NCBI GenBank assembly: GCA_032622095.1
Contig: CP136068.1
Location: 63,390,025-63,454,024 of the forward strand
Direction: 5' to 3'
DNA: 64,000 nt
Source of the DNA: Siphonodentalium dalli
Lineage: Eukaryota > Mollusca > Scaphopoda > Gadilida > Siphonodentaliidae
Shown: piece after piece, positions 46,933 through 58,870 of the stretch
Position numbering within the stretch: the stretch's first letter is position 1
How the letters are laid out: every line of letters starts with the position of its first letter
Notes under the pieces: generated by a model
Seen by the model: the letters and a program-made list of their open reading frames with translations, nothing else
Told to the model about the DNA's origin: nothing
The model's database searches: none
Translations under genes and position numbers: made by a program

Positions 46933-47437
46933 TTAAAGTGATGTGAAACACTCGGGTAAGGTTGTCAAATAGAAATGGAGATCTTGCCGAAATGAATTCT
47001 GTTTAAGAATATGAATTCAAATTGACAACACACACACTGTCATTCTGATATATTAATTAAATGCAATGACTCTCATTGTCGAAATCATTTGTGTTTGTTT
47101 ATCGCCGATATTTGCATCCAGAATCCAGATGTAAATATTTACAATTGACCGTAGTTCAGACAATGATTTCTATGGAGTGGTATGGTCGATTTATTTGAAA
47201 TGTTTGGCGATGTTAGTAGAATGCTACATTCCCCAAGTTGGCATAACATAACGACTGAATACTAACTTATCAATTTCATGCACCCGAACAAGTCCATAAT
47301 ATGTCTTTAAGATAACTTGTTAACCTGAACATTTAGAGAATGCATCTTTGACACATGTTAATTATGATTCTATATATCAGTATTGAAGTTATTACCGGGA
47401 ATCTATCGAAATTGATGTACATTCTCCCTTTAATTTA
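46933..47437 (+). mobile_element. Repeat D, longest copy
   Basis: From TTAAAGTGATGTGAAACACTC to CATTCTCCCTTTAA. TTAA occurs at both ends and AG(T/G)G(A) words are weakly inverted, suggesting a TTAA-targeting non-autonomous transposon related to 32672-33314, whose right half it shares (CCGGGAATCTATCGAAATT). Confidence 0.55.
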
Positions 47438-48337
47438 TCAGTTTGATTCAATTAAATCAGAACATGATATGTATTTAAAGGCTAATATTTTTTTTTCGTA
47501 GCTTTGCCATTCATTGATATTATGTTGTAATTTCCAGTATGATACAACCAACGACGGTAACATTGAGTTACATTACAGAAAGCAAAATTCCTTTGATTGA
47601 ATGAATAGTGCATGTAACCAGAAAACGTATAGAAGTCATATTCTTTTATAAAAGTTAATATAACACAATTTATCAAAATGAACGATGAGTTTGAATATTT
47701 ATTCATAATTGCACGTATATATTACAAGGTCTTCTATGATACTTCTATTTAACCTGTGTTTTCATGGCAATCTATTTCTGCTTATATCAGGTCATTGATT
47801 GAGATATTGGTGCGGTCGAGCATTCATTATGTCGACGAGCTTTGTTTCTATTCATTTATGGCCTGATAGCGAAATGATTTCGACGGACTTTGTTGCGGAT
47901 GTCAACCAAAATTATATAATGTTCCAGTTTTGACATCTGGCCCAGGGCGTAATACGAGATAATGATGGCACCTTGCATATGGTTCGTTAGTAAGGAGCTA
48001 TTCGAAACAGTTCTATATATTTGTAATATGCTTTGTTCAATGTACCGGATGTTTCACCAGGAGGAGATTGCATGTCATGGTCCAGATGCGGTCATATGTG
48101 TTCGTTCGGATGGGCATTCAGTTTGTATCTTGTGAAATGTTGTACCAGATGAGTTTCAGTTAGGACACTGATGTTTCTATATTAATAGCCTAGATGTGGC
48201 TATATTTGTCTGGGTGAACATTTTGTTCTCTTGTGAGATATTGCGACAAGATGAGGCATTTCAGTTATGCATGGCTCATATATGGCTATATATGAATGCA
48301 TGTACGAACAGGCATTTAGTTATTTTGGGAATTTTTC
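47438..48337. other. Non-coding, with degenerate satellite monomers at the end
   Basis: From about 48030, isolated words of the following satellite appear (CCAGGAGGAGATTGCATG, GGTCCAGATGCGGTCATATG), as diverged monomers at the array edge. No gene seen. Confidence 0.45.
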
Positions 48338-49850
48338 GCCCAGAGGAGGCGTTTTATTTACGGCTCAGATGTGGCTCATGTATGGCCCAGATGTGGTCAG
48401 TTGATCCATGTAGGATCATGAGTGCATGTGCGAAAGGCACTTAGTTGTTATTTTGTGAATTTTTCGCCCAGAGGAGGCGTTTTATTTACGGCCCAGATGT
48501 GGCTCATGTATGGCCCAGATGTGGTCAGTTGATCCATGTAGGATCATGAGTGCATGTGCGAAAGGCACTTAGTTGTTATTTTGTGAATTGTTTCGCCCAG
48601 AGGAGGCGTTTTATTTACGGCCCAGATGTGGCTCATGTATGGCCCAGATGTGGTCAGTTGATCCATGTAGGATCATGAGTACATGTGCGAAAGGCACTTA
48701 GTTGTTATTTTGTGAATTGTTTCGCCCAGAGGAGGCGTTTTATTTATGGCCCAGATGTGGCTCATGTGTTGCCCAGATGTGGTCAGTTGATCCATGTAGG
48801 ATCATGAGTGCATGTGCGAAAGGCACTTAGTTGTTATTTTGTCAATTGTTTCGCCCAGAGGAGGCGTTTTATTTACGGCCCAGATGTGGCTCATGTATGG
48901 GCCAGATGTGGTCAGTTGATCCATGTAGGATCATGAGTGCATGTGCGAAAGGCACTTAGTTGTTATTTTGTGAATTGTTTTGCCCAGAGGAGGCGTTTTA
49001 TTTACGGCTCAGATGTGGCTCATGTATGGCCCAGATGTGGTCAGTTGATCCATGTAGGATCATGAGTGCATGTGCGAAAGGCACTTAGTTGTTATTTTGT
49101 GAATTTTTCGCCCAGAGGAGGCGTTTTATTTACGGCCCAGATGTGGCTCATGTATGGCCCAGATGTGGTCAGTTGATCCATGTAGGATCATGAGTGCATG
49201 TGCGAAAGGCACTTAGTTGTTATTTTGTGAATTGTTTCGCCCAGAGGAGGCGTTTTATTTACGGCCCAGATGTGGCTCATGTATGGCCCAGATGTGGTCA
49301 GTTGATCCATGTAGGATCATGAGTACATGTGCGAAAGGCACTTAGTTGTTATTTTGTGAATTGTTTCGCCCAGAGGAGGCGTTTTATTTATGGCCCAGAT
49401 GTGGCTCATGTGTTGCCCAGATGTGGTCAGTTGATCCATGTAGGATCATGAGTGCATGTGCGAAAGGCACTTAGTTGTTATTTTGTCAATTGTTTCGCCC
49501 AGAGGAGGCGTTTTATTTACGGCCCAGATGTGGCTCATGTATGGCCCAGATGTGGTCAGTTGATCCATGTAGGATCATGAGTGCATGTGCGAAAGGCACT
49601 TAGTTGTTATTTTGTGAATTGTTTTGCCCAGAGGAGGCGTTTTATTTACGGCCCAGATGTGGCTCATGTATGGCCCAGATGTGGTCAGTTGATCCATGTA
49701 GGATCATGAGTGCATGTGCGAAAGGCACTTAGTTGTTATTTTGTGAATTGTTTCGCCCAGACGAGGCGTTTTATTTACGGCCCAGATGTGGCTACATGTA
49801 TGGCCCAGATGTGGCCAGTTGCAATGTATGTAGGATCATACAGATCTTTG
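48338..49850. repeat. 129-bp satellite, twelve monomers, 5-monomer higher-order period
   Basis: GCCCAGAGGAGGCGTTTTAT recurs every 127-129 bp (48338, 48465, 48594, 48723, 48852, 48981, 49109, 49237, 49366, 49495, 49624, 49753). Marker variants repeat every five monomers (643 bp): GAGTACATG at 48677/49321, TTTATTTATGG with GTGTTGCCC at 48740/49383, GTCAATTG at 48841/49485, TTTTGCCC at 48979/49622. So a five-monomer block was duplicated as a unit. Each monomer has internal CCAGATGTGG copies. Confidence 0.92.
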
Positions 49851-50592
49851 TTCGTAATATTAATTGATTAGCAATAAAGTCAAAGCATCTATGAAATAGC
49901 ATTAGCTCACACATAGTGACACTTGTTTAGCATTGCTAGAAAGTTCCGTCAATGTCAATACTGTATTAGATTTTTAAAATGAGATGTCGTGTCGCCTATA
50001 TTATTTCCCCTAACTTTGTTGGACTATCGCTACACTTTATGTTTGTTCATTAAAGTTTACATTTAACATCATGCATTCATTGTAGTTATTCCATAAATAC
50101 TTTATGTTCATTCGAGCTGCAAGCGAGCTAGAACATAAATATATTTATTGATGTTCGCCAACGTTTAGTTGCCTCATTAGTTGTTTTGGTCATTCTTAAC
50201 GATAAGCTTGTGTGATCTTATTCACACGGCTGATTTTGCATTGGTTTAATTCGCTTGACACGGTGGTCAATCTTCACTCTACTCTTGAAGTTCCGCGTTG
50301 TACCCCCCCCCCCCCCCCCCCCCCCCCCCACCCACCCCATGATTGGGAGATGCTTATAACAATTGTAACACTATAATATTCATTATTTCATGTCTTATTT
50401 GTTATATGAATGATCGTCTGCGAACGATATTTATTGATACACTTCACGTTTGTCCATTAAAGTTTACATTTAACATCATGCATTCGTAGTAGTTATTCCA
50501 TAAATACTTTATGTTCGGTCGAGTTGCAAGCGAGATAGAACATAAATATACATGCCACTGTCATGCGTTGTCAGCACTTATCGCATTGAATC
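49851..50592. repeat. Duplicated flank and C homopolymer
   Basis: 50041-50141 and 50453-50550 are direct copies (TTAAAGTTTACATTTAACATCATGC ... TTCCATAAATACTTTATGTTC). Between them lie the diverged copy of 44995-45235 and a run of about 24 C at 50306. No gene. Confidence 0.65.
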
Positions 50593-50607
50593 ATATCTCC
50601 TTCAAAT

Positions 50608-50811
50608 ATATCTTGGACACTGAAACTAATGGTTATATATTCTTGCTTGCAAGAAATCTAGAAGTCGTAAAAAAAAAAAAAAAATCGGTACGCAATACCT
50701 CGAGTACGCGCACTTGTCAAATGCCAATTAATGGCGATATATTATTTGGACCAATCATGCGAGTCCTTTCACTATAACAGCGATGGAAAGACAAGACCTC
50801 ATTCATTTTAA
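50608..50811 (+). repeat. DIRS left inverted terminal repeat
   Basis: From ATATCTTGGACACTGAAAC to GACCTCATTCATTTTAA, almost identical in inverse to 55384-55586; a poly-A of 15 near 50670 faces a poly-T in the partner. Confidence 0.88.
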
Positions 50812-51420
50812 ATTCTTCTAGACGCAAGATAAGTCGCATTTTTTATCTGTTCATTTCTCATGAACGTTTCTCTTTATGCTATTGCGAACGACAACACGCA
50901 GTTGCCTAATTTCGTGCACTACGCACGTGTTTTTCCAATTTTCGCAATTTAGTTTTACAATTGTTCAACAATCTTTTATTCTACAATACTGTCTTATTAA
51001 TGACAGTAGTCCGTGGGTGGATATTTTCATTAACAAATATTTCAATTTTGTTTTATTTACGAGAATCACTTCGAACAAATATCGTTTTTGTTTGCATAAA
51101 ACAATACTCAATAAAACAAACCGATGCTCTTTCGAGTCTTTCGGGTTCTCGTCGGGATTTTTTAACACTGCACCGGATGCAATATCGTGTTGTCGTCTCC
51201 ACTAAGCTCCAGTTTGGAGTTTGGTCCCTGACAAAATCCTATCCAAATGTATTAGAAGTAATACTTTACAATATTTTACATTACAATATTTTACAATAAT
51301 TTTCCTCACGGATGCTAGATAACATAGCCACAGTGTGGCTTGCCTCTTCTCTCTACATTGAACATAAGGCTCAATGCTTTTCCGATGAAAACTTCGTAAT
51401 TTTATTTCCCTCCGACAGGT

Positions 51421-52045
51421 AGGGGTGCCACGATTAAGCGTATAATCGATGAAATGTTGATGCAGCCGATATTCGATGACCATTTTTCTTTATTTCGGAT
51501 GTCGAAAAGTACCGGACATATTTGGATACCCTGTTTTACAGTTTAATATCCAACGGACAGGTTAACGATCATTGATCGCGCAAAGATATTGGTAACGCAT
51601 TGTGCTCATTACTAATTACCGGCTTTCCTTCCCACGAGTCAGTAACGATTGCTCTCGCAATTTTCTATTCACGGGTATTCACCATTTGCCCTTGTCCACC
51701 TGGTCACCATCAATATTAAAATATGTGAAGATATATTTAGCACATTTCCCATCTCCGTTAATTTATGGGCATGTGAAATTGTCAGTGGACTTGGGTATAT
51801 CACACAATGACCTTTGATTTGAGATAACCCCGACTTACAATTATATTACCGGTGCAATTACACCCTTCTAATCAACGAAACTATATTTTTTGTCATGGGA
51901 AGGACAGTCTCGGTGGTTTCTGATACAAATTATGCACATGTGAATATTATGCACTACTTCCTCTGTCCTTGCTATTAGATACGCTTCATCGATTCTAATC
52001 TAGTATTGACTATCGATTATCAAGTTCAATGATCGTGGCACCTCT
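51421..52045. mobile_element. hAT-like MITE inside the DIRS leader
   Basis: AGGGGTGCCACGATTA at the left faces TGATCGTGGCACCTCT at the right, and AATCGATGAA / TTCATCGATT lie just inside. A GGTGCCACGAT terminus is common in hAT elements. I could not identify an 8-bp duplication. No coding capacity. Confidence 0.6.
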
Positions 52046-53776
52046 GCTGACGTGGCACCTTCTCTTGCATCCTCCATTAACTTGGAGACTCCGCTGGAGT
52101 TGGTTGGTGGACATGCCTCCTCCCTCAGGGTCGCGGCGTCCATAGCCCCCGCAGAGAAGGGCAGCGATGGTGGTCCAAGTGCAGCTGCCCTTGGTCCTGC
52201 CTCCGGTTCCGCCGGGTTCGCACCATCGCTGCACCAGCCGGCCACTTGCTACAGCTACCACATCAGTGGTCCGTTTAGCTGGCAAGCCCCGGTGCCCTCG
52301 GCACATTGCCTGCCTACGCAGTTCAATGTGTCAACTGCCACTGCTTCCACTCCAGGGGATTTGACCGCACGGGTTCTGACCTGTCCTCCATTCGTCGACG
52401 TCTTTTCCGGCATCCGTCCCTCCCGGTTTTGGGGTGGGTATGTATCCCATTATTCACCTGTGTTCTTTCCTCCACCAGTGTGGCCTTGCTTTGTACAGTT
52501 TCTGGCCTCTTTTGGGCTCCTAGGCCAGAACTTAGACTTAGTTTCCTTTCCGAGGCTCTGGAATTTCTTGCCTCATCAAACCAGGTGACCTGGTCGGGAT
52601 ACTTGCCCCTTTCCCCCCATCTCCGGGACGGAAGGGGCTGTTCAGTGATGAGGACGTGCTGTCGCAACATCTCCTGGATTTGGCAGCGTTTGATGCGTGT
52701 CCGAGTTGGCCATGCCCATCCGAGAGTGCCTTCCCTAGGGTCATTTCGGATGGGTCAGTCCTTCGGTCTTAGGATAACAATTGCGCACAATTTTGCATGC
52801 ATTACCAGCACGATACTAACAGCACAGAAAAAAGAAGAACAAACAGCGCCATTCTCTTGTTTCCTCCATTCACATGGAGCCTCCGCTGGAGTCGGATGCG
52901 GGACATGCCTCCTCCTTATTGGTCGCGGCCTCCTGAGCTATCCGCAGAGAAGTACGCCTGTCTTCCACAACCGAAGGACTGGATGGGGCCCACATATCAA
53001 GAACAAAAACCAACGTGTGACGATTTTCCTCTGCCAACTCGATACAGCCTGCGCAGCAGGCTCAGGGTCTGTTAGTGGTCAAGCCTCTATTTGTAGTCGC
53101 GGCTTCCACAACCTTCTCCGAGATGGGCAACAATGAATTTTCCTCTGTCAACTCGGTACAGCCTGCGCTGCAGGCTCGGAATCTGTTGGTGGTCATGCCT
53201 CCTCTATTTGTAGTCGCGGCTCCCACAACCTCTGCAGAGACAGGAAACAATGAATTTTCCTCTGTCAACTTGGTACAGCCTGCGCTGCCTCCTCTATTTG
53301 TAGTCGCGGCTCCCACAACCTTCGCAGCGACGAGCAGCGATGGAGGTTCTGCAGCGACGAGCAGCGATGGAGGTTCTGCAGCATCTACCGCTGGTTCTAT
53401 CGCAGTCCATCCAGGTTCATGCTGTCACGGCACATAGTGGTTTTTCCGAACCCTTTCTTGCCTTGGCTACCTCATTGTTCCTAGTCGCCGACAAGTGGCA
53501 TTCATTCGACTGAGTGTTTTGTACAATATTACCTTCGTTCTTTGTACTCTGAGGTTTCCTCAGTCAGTCTGCTTTCTGCCATATCGCATTGCTCTGGCTA
53601 TGTGCCGCATTCAGGAACTGCTCCTGAATCAGTTTCTTTTGCCTCCATTCTCACCTCCGTTCTTATCCCGTCGGGGTATTCCAGGTGATGTTGAGACCTG
53701 TCTTTATAGTTTTGGGCCTTCTAATCTGTTAGATTTTTATTCAACAATTAGAGGCGCTTTTATGAGACAAACCTAG
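52046..53776 (+). pseudogene. DIRS gag-like region, frameshifted
   Basis: Pro/Ser/Ala-rich coding in changing frames: a Cys/His cluster (CVNCHCFHSRGF ... RRRLFRH, from 52327), then FLSEALEFLASSNQ, then GRKGLFSDEDVLSQHLLDLA (third frame, 52600-52690), then a low-complexity repeat with PPLFVVAAPTTSAETG, then VTAHSGFSEPFLALA and a 93-codon frame from 53495 containing FLPYRIALAMCRIQELLLNQ. Composition and position suit a DIRS ORF1. No frame is intact. The words CCTCTATTTGTAGTCGCGGC recur at 53080, 53200 and 53290. Confidence 0.5.
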
Positions 53777-55203
53777 ACGTATTATGGACTTGATCGTGTG
53801 TGTGAACCTGATAAGTTAGTATGCGGGTGCTATTTCTCACAGGGGAAATTGACGCTCTACTCACTTCGCCGAACATATCATGAATATTGACCGTTCAGCT
53901 CCATTGACACTATCGTCTGAACTACGCTCATTTTCAATTTTACTTCTAGATTTGGGATGTATCTTTCAGTGACCACCTAACACCATGGGATTTCATCATA
54001 TAGCGTATCAGCATTTCATTGGTGTCTAGGCGTCATGTACATAGTCCATTTTGTTATCGTCTTTGTCACAGTGCTCACAGACTTTGAACCAAGAATATTT
54101 TCCAATTCTATGTTATCACTCGGGCCGAGTGTTTAACATCACTTGGCAGGTGTGATTCTAATTCTAATCTGATTTAGCGATTACCGATTCTCACCTTTGC
54201 GACATTTCACAATTATTGCCGCATGCCCATCGGTGCTTGCGCATACCAGTTGGCGGGTTATCACAGTTTTTGTAACTTTCTGCTAACCTACGGTATGGGT
54301 TCCCTATACCACCACCTGACAAACGATATTAAACTAAGTTCCACATTTATTTTGAAACCAGGCAGGCCGGTTCATTGCATCACAGATTGGCCGTATGATC
54401 AGACAGTGTTCCATTCGCGGTATTAGTTCCTCTCCTTGGTTACCAGTACACTTCAATTTCCAGTTCCTAGGCTTGGTGTACCAGAGGCAGGCAATCTTTC
54501 CATTTTGGTCCCCTCCCTTATGTGTATGTTTTTTCTTTCCAGGGTCATGATTTCCAGTGCTCAACTCAGTCATGTTTTCCTGGTGTATCCCTGGTCCCCC
54601 CATTGGTCTGGGCCCAACGGTTTCTCATATCTCCCCTGGGTCTCTCGGTCGGGCTCAAAATACTGTCAAGTCGGTCATACCGCACTGAGCATTTCCTCAT
54701 TTTGTGAGATTCATTCTGAGTATTGATTCAGCTTTTCTGGTGGGGGGGGGGGGGGGTGGGGGTGTCATAACCGTGTTTTCCCCTCGGTGCACCTTTTGCA
54801 TGTATTGTGGGCCAGTCAGCATCCTCTGGATGTCGTGCTAGTGCTGCTTCATCCTCTAAGGAGGGGGGGGGGGCGGTGGGGTAGGTTCCTTTATCCTATT
54901 AGGTACATGAATGAATGAGTTATCCCCCTTGCCTATGACCAATGTTTATCCTGGACACCTTCACCCTGTGATCATTACTAGTAGGACACATGAAGTACGT
55001 GGTGTTTCCTTTTAGGAGGCTCAGTTGTTTTTGAGTTTATCTGAACTATTACATATGGGACACAATGATCTATTTTTTGGCACATGTCTACCAAGAAATC
55101 TTTTTGGTACAGGATGCAGGTCTTTTCTGCTTCAGCAGGTGGGTTTCATGGACATAGTCGGATTATCTGCCTCGTGGCCTCCTCCTCTTCAAGAATTATA
55201 ATT
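53777..55203 (+). other. DIRS interior without recognisable polymerase
   Basis: Short frames only, with two long G runs (54740-54757, 54863-54872). I looked for YxDD, thumb and recombinase RxxY-type motifs and could not support any. Confidence 0.45.
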
Positions 55204-55301
55204 ATAACCATTAGTTTCAGTGTCCAAGATATATTTGAAGGAGATATAATATTTTTTTACCCAAAATATGTATCTCCTATAATAAATATCTTGGACACTG
55301 A
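55204..55301 (+). repeat. DIRS internal complementary region
   Basis: The first half (ATAACCATTAG...ATTTGAAGGAGATAT) is the reverse complement of 50593-50635; the second half (AATATTTTTTTACCC...ATATCTTGGACACTGAA) is the reverse complement of 55570-55624. In DIRS replication this region templates joining of the ends. Confidence 0.85.
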
Positions 55302-55383
55302 ACATAGAGGGCCCTCCCAGTTGGGATCAACATTCCCGCCCCGCGCACTCGGTCAAACGCATCAAACACACAGGAGGAAGAAA

Positions 55384-55586
55384 TTAAAATGAATGAGGTC
55401 TTGTCTTTCCATCGCTGTTATAGTGAAAGGACTCGCATGATTGGTCCAAATAATATATCGCCATTAATTGGCATTTGACAAGTGCGCGTACTCGAGGTAT
55501 TGTGTACCGATTTTTTTTTTTTTTTACGACTTCTAGATTTCTTGCAAGCAAGAATATATAACCATTAGTTTCAGTGTCCAAGATAT
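55384..55586 (-). repeat. DIRS right inverted terminal repeat
   Basis: Inverse partner of 50608-50811, followed by the right-specific extension to about 55624. Confidence 0.88.
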
Positions 55587-55624
55587 TTATTATAGGAGAT
55601 ACATATTTTGGGTAAAAAAATATT

Positions 55625-57773
55625 AAAACCAGGCCGTTGTTTATTTTTGGAACACGTAAACTTGGGATTTTCCATAGCCCTCCACTGGGAGTTACTTTCC
55701 TTTTCAAAAGGTCAGTTGTACCTGCGTTTATGGAACAACACAGTTAGTTTTTTCTGTGATACTTGATATTTTGTGTGGGTAATGCCGGACCTCATTGATC
55801 ATGCGTACCATAATATTCATGCTACATGTACAAATGTAACATTGGCAGTACATGCATTCTCAAGTATAGCACGATTGTTAATGATTACGAATGACTGGTG
55901 CAGAACAACAGCTGATCAATCGGCACACGATTGCCACCAGAACCCATTAGTTCGTGATAATCTCACATTGATAGACGTTTCTAAATAGTTACATGTACGT
56001 CCAAATGTCCATCTCTGGCACAATTAACGGAATTAACTATTTCGGTTTACTTATTTCGATCTGCTATGAATGCCTGACATTCACACAATGGGGCAAAATA
56101 TTATTACTATCCTGTGCATGTATGGTATTCAGCAATGTGCACAGACCTGTTCTGGTACATTACACTACAACGTTAATTCGTTACTGAACCATCCCACAGA
56201 GATGAGATATGGTCCAATACTCCATCCTGATTCAGAAGTTAGGAATATAATTTGGTTCACTTCGGGGAAAAAGAGAAATTTCTAAACACCTTCCTCAGTA
56301 AGGATGCCAAGATCTCAAGGAACTGGGGATTGACTTTGCACTTTTCTCAATAAATTCACCTCTCATAGTCAATTGGATATGGACACCCAAGATTGATATG
56401 ATTCTACAACTGATCCAGTTTCCATTTACTTCCATATTAAATGGGTCATGCTCGCCAGTTTCCGTGTCAAGACACCATCTCACTTCGAATTGAAATTTGG
56501 ATGTATTGTAAACAGCACTATTGCCTTCACTTAATAATGACGAAGAATGATTACGGTATTCCAATTTTATAGTTTTACGATGTGCACACACTGTCATAAT
56601 AATCATATTCCATATAATTATATTCCTCAAAGTTCCCTCAAGTTCAACAGATCCACTGATTGTGTGCGACGGTTATCAATTTTGAAAATTAGAGTAATTT
56701 AGACCGCGCAAATTTCGCCTGTTTGAAAAAGCGGCTTGCAGAAAGAAACGGATCGTTGAGGTTGTTTTATGGGTATTTTGCTTCATCAGGATTATATCTA
56801 CACAAAATATATACAAACAATGATTTACATTGGCATTATATTAATAAATGATATATCAAAAACGTCGCACATTTTGTATGACTCAATTCCATATTCCAGT
56901 TCCCGTTCCTGTTTTTCACTTTTAAATTTATTACTTTCGATTTCAAAGGCACATCCCCCCCACGATATATTTGATTTGTTTTCATGATTATAAACCCAGG
57001 ATCGCGACAATAAAGCTATTCGATAAAAGAACTGATAAAGCCACATGGGGTATTGAACCTTTTAAAAACATTATTTTTGAATTTTGTTGTCCATAAATTG
57101 CATAATCCATCGCTTGTTAGATCGGAATTTAAAAAAAATATTCAGCCCCCGAAATTAGGAAAAATGTCCCCACGGTAAATCACATGTTACCACAGTGTTT
57201 CACACAGAATTGATTTATTTTGCTGTGGATTATGTTGAAATTAATGATGCAAATTATCAAACACAAACTTTAAACAAATATATGGTGAAAACAAAATTGA
57301 AATATTCCAAGTTTAAAATGCACATGTGGCGAACAAAGATTCCAATGCACTAACTGCGAACTTGAAACTAATATAAAATGTACTTATCGCGAATGGTTTG
57401 CCTCGAATCTAAATTTTCTGCAAAGTTGCTGCAAACATTAACAAAATTTACTGCAAACAAAAAGTTTGCGGCAAAGATCTGCGAATATGTTCAATTGACT
57501 TTCTGCGAACAAACCATTTGCTTCAAACATACCGCACATTTGCCGCTAACTTGCAGCAAACAACCATTTCGATAAGGGAATTATATATGTCAACTTCCTT
57601 ATCATCATATAAGAAAATATTTATATAAAATGAATATTAATTGATAGAAGCATTTCCAGACAGGTGTCTTCGACATTATTACTTACCGCAAAATATATAA
57701 AACGTGTTTACGAACGGATAATCCATCTTTAATTAGTAAACACAGTCTGGTCTGATTTGATTGTTATAATTGC
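55625..57773. other. Non-coding interval with one possible exon
   Basis: No repeat family recognised to 57300. At 57310-57570 is a degenerate minisatellite of (C/T)TGC(A/G)AAC words. Minus-strand frame 56295-56630 (111 codons) starts with a hydrophobic leader-like run (MRNIIIWNMIIMTVCA) and has DTETGEHDPFNMEVNGNW; it is the longest non-repeat frame nearby but has no recognised domain. Confidence 0.35.
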
Positions 57774-58250
57774 TTATTGTTCATGGTTGTTCATGGAAGG
57801 ATGAATTCCAGAATTTTTTTTATTAAATATTAGACTTAAAATATTCATGGTTATTCATGATATAAAATTGCTATCCTATTTGTATTTAAATGTTAAACAC
57901 ACTGCATTAGACTTGCCAACATTTCTTACTCAAAATATATACAACTATATAATAAAACTATTATATATAAATCCATTAATACATTCATGTTTATTCATGC
58001 TTATTCATACTTCCATGGCTATTAGAATTTAATGTTTGCAATAATTCATGCTTATCCACACTTTTTCCTACCTTATAAACCTGCAAAATTTACTATTTCC
58101 AAAAGTTCATATATATTCATGCTAATTCAGCCTTTAAAACCATGATTAACCATGAACAAGCATAACCATGAATATGAATCATGAATAAAGAATGAATATT
58201 CATGAATAACCATGAATATTCATGCTTTGTTCGTGCTCCATGAATTACAG
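57774..58250. repeat. Foldback repeat built on ATTCATG words
   Basis: AATATTCATGGTTATTCATGA at 57841 is found inverted near 58195-58215, and TTCATGG / CCATGAA words fill both flanks with opposite polarity. The middle is AT-rich. The design resembles a small foldback transposon whose arms are minisatellites. Confidence 0.6.
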
Positions 58251-58384
58251 GAAACTGGGGTAGCATTTCCAATTTGGATGGACTGATCATATTCTGCAAA
58301 AGTATATGTCATCGTGCCATTTCTGGATCATGCATAAGGGGTTTGGCCAGTATTGTATGGGTGTTGGTTAAGGACATGCAATTA

Positions 58385-58545
58385 TATGCGCCTCCCTGCC
58401 AAAAGGAGATTGCATGCAAACCTTTTTTAATGTCACTGACCTGTAACTCTTCGCTGTCTTCGGGTTTACGACCAATCTGGACAAATCACATCTCCCATCC
58501 AACTCAAAGTATCACAAAATATTGGGGATATCACCAACGCAGTAA
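58385..58545 (+). pseudogene. Reverse transcriptase scrap (Gypsy/DIRS-like thumb region)
   Basis: The frame GDCMQTFFNVTDL, a stop, then FGFTTNLDKSHLPSNSKYHK matches the pattern LGFT(I/V)xxxKSxLxPSxxxxxLG that follows the YxDD box in Gypsy- and DIRS-type polymerases. No YxDD box is visible upstream. Very short and decayed. Confidence 0.4.
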
Positions 58546-58641
58546 TCTTGAGAGTGATTTCGATCATCTACAATCTTCCATCAGATAAAATGTTCATAAA
58601 TTACTGTATTCAGCCATTTCAGAATCCCTTATCGGGGTTAT

Positions 58642-58870
58642 TCAGGTAAGATTATGAGATTCAAATAACTGATCTTCACACTTTCCATCTAATATTTTAA
58701 CTATTACCAATGTTTCGTCAGCTGGTATCAAGACATCACATTGTGATACGACCATTTTCACATTACTCTCGGACATCTTATTTAGCCTAATTTTACCTCC
58801 AGAGTATTCACACAAATACTCTTTAGCACTGAGATAATGACTCGACATTTGATCTGGTCCAATGTGTCAT
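58642..58870 (-). other. Short open frame, possible retroelement polyprotein fragment
   Basis: Minus frame from a TGA near 58872: HIGPDQMSSHYLSAKEYLCE ... VLIPADETLVIVKILDGKCE ... FESHNL, then stop. The IPxxxExxVxVKxxG pattern is like the segment after the protease in Gypsy polyproteins. It is on the opposite strand to 58385-58545, so it would be a different insertion. Confidence 0.3.

Larger units (their letters stand above)
50593..55624 (+). mobile_element. DIRS-type tyrosine-recombinase retrotransposon (polymerase not recognisable)
   Basis: Inverted terminal repeats of ~203 bp (50608-50811 and 55384-55586) carry distinct outer extensions, ATATCTCCTTCAAAT on the left and a 38-bp extension on the right. 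An internal region at 55204-55301 is complementary to both outer ends, joined back to back. This inverted-repeat plus internal complementary region is diagnostic for DIRS elements, which replicate through a circle and integrate by a tyrosine recombinase. Gag-like coding lies at 52046-53776; no RT, RNase H or recombinase motif could be read in 53777-55200, so this copy looks non-autonomous or badly decayed inside despite well-kept ends. Confidence 0.82.

Noticed and set aside
48196-49850. Possible CRISPR array from regular spacing
   Set aside because: Monomers are contiguous 129-bp satellite units without unique spacers, in animal DNA.
52000-52670. Minus-strand ORFs of 81-115 codons opposite the DIRS gag region
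   Set aside because: They are shadows of the GC-richer gag-like coding on the plus strand.
54223-54726. DIRS reverse transcriptase in frames 54223-54726
   Set aside because: No YxDD, fingers or thumb motif could be read; hydrophobic, Ser/Pro-rich frames alone are not evidence.
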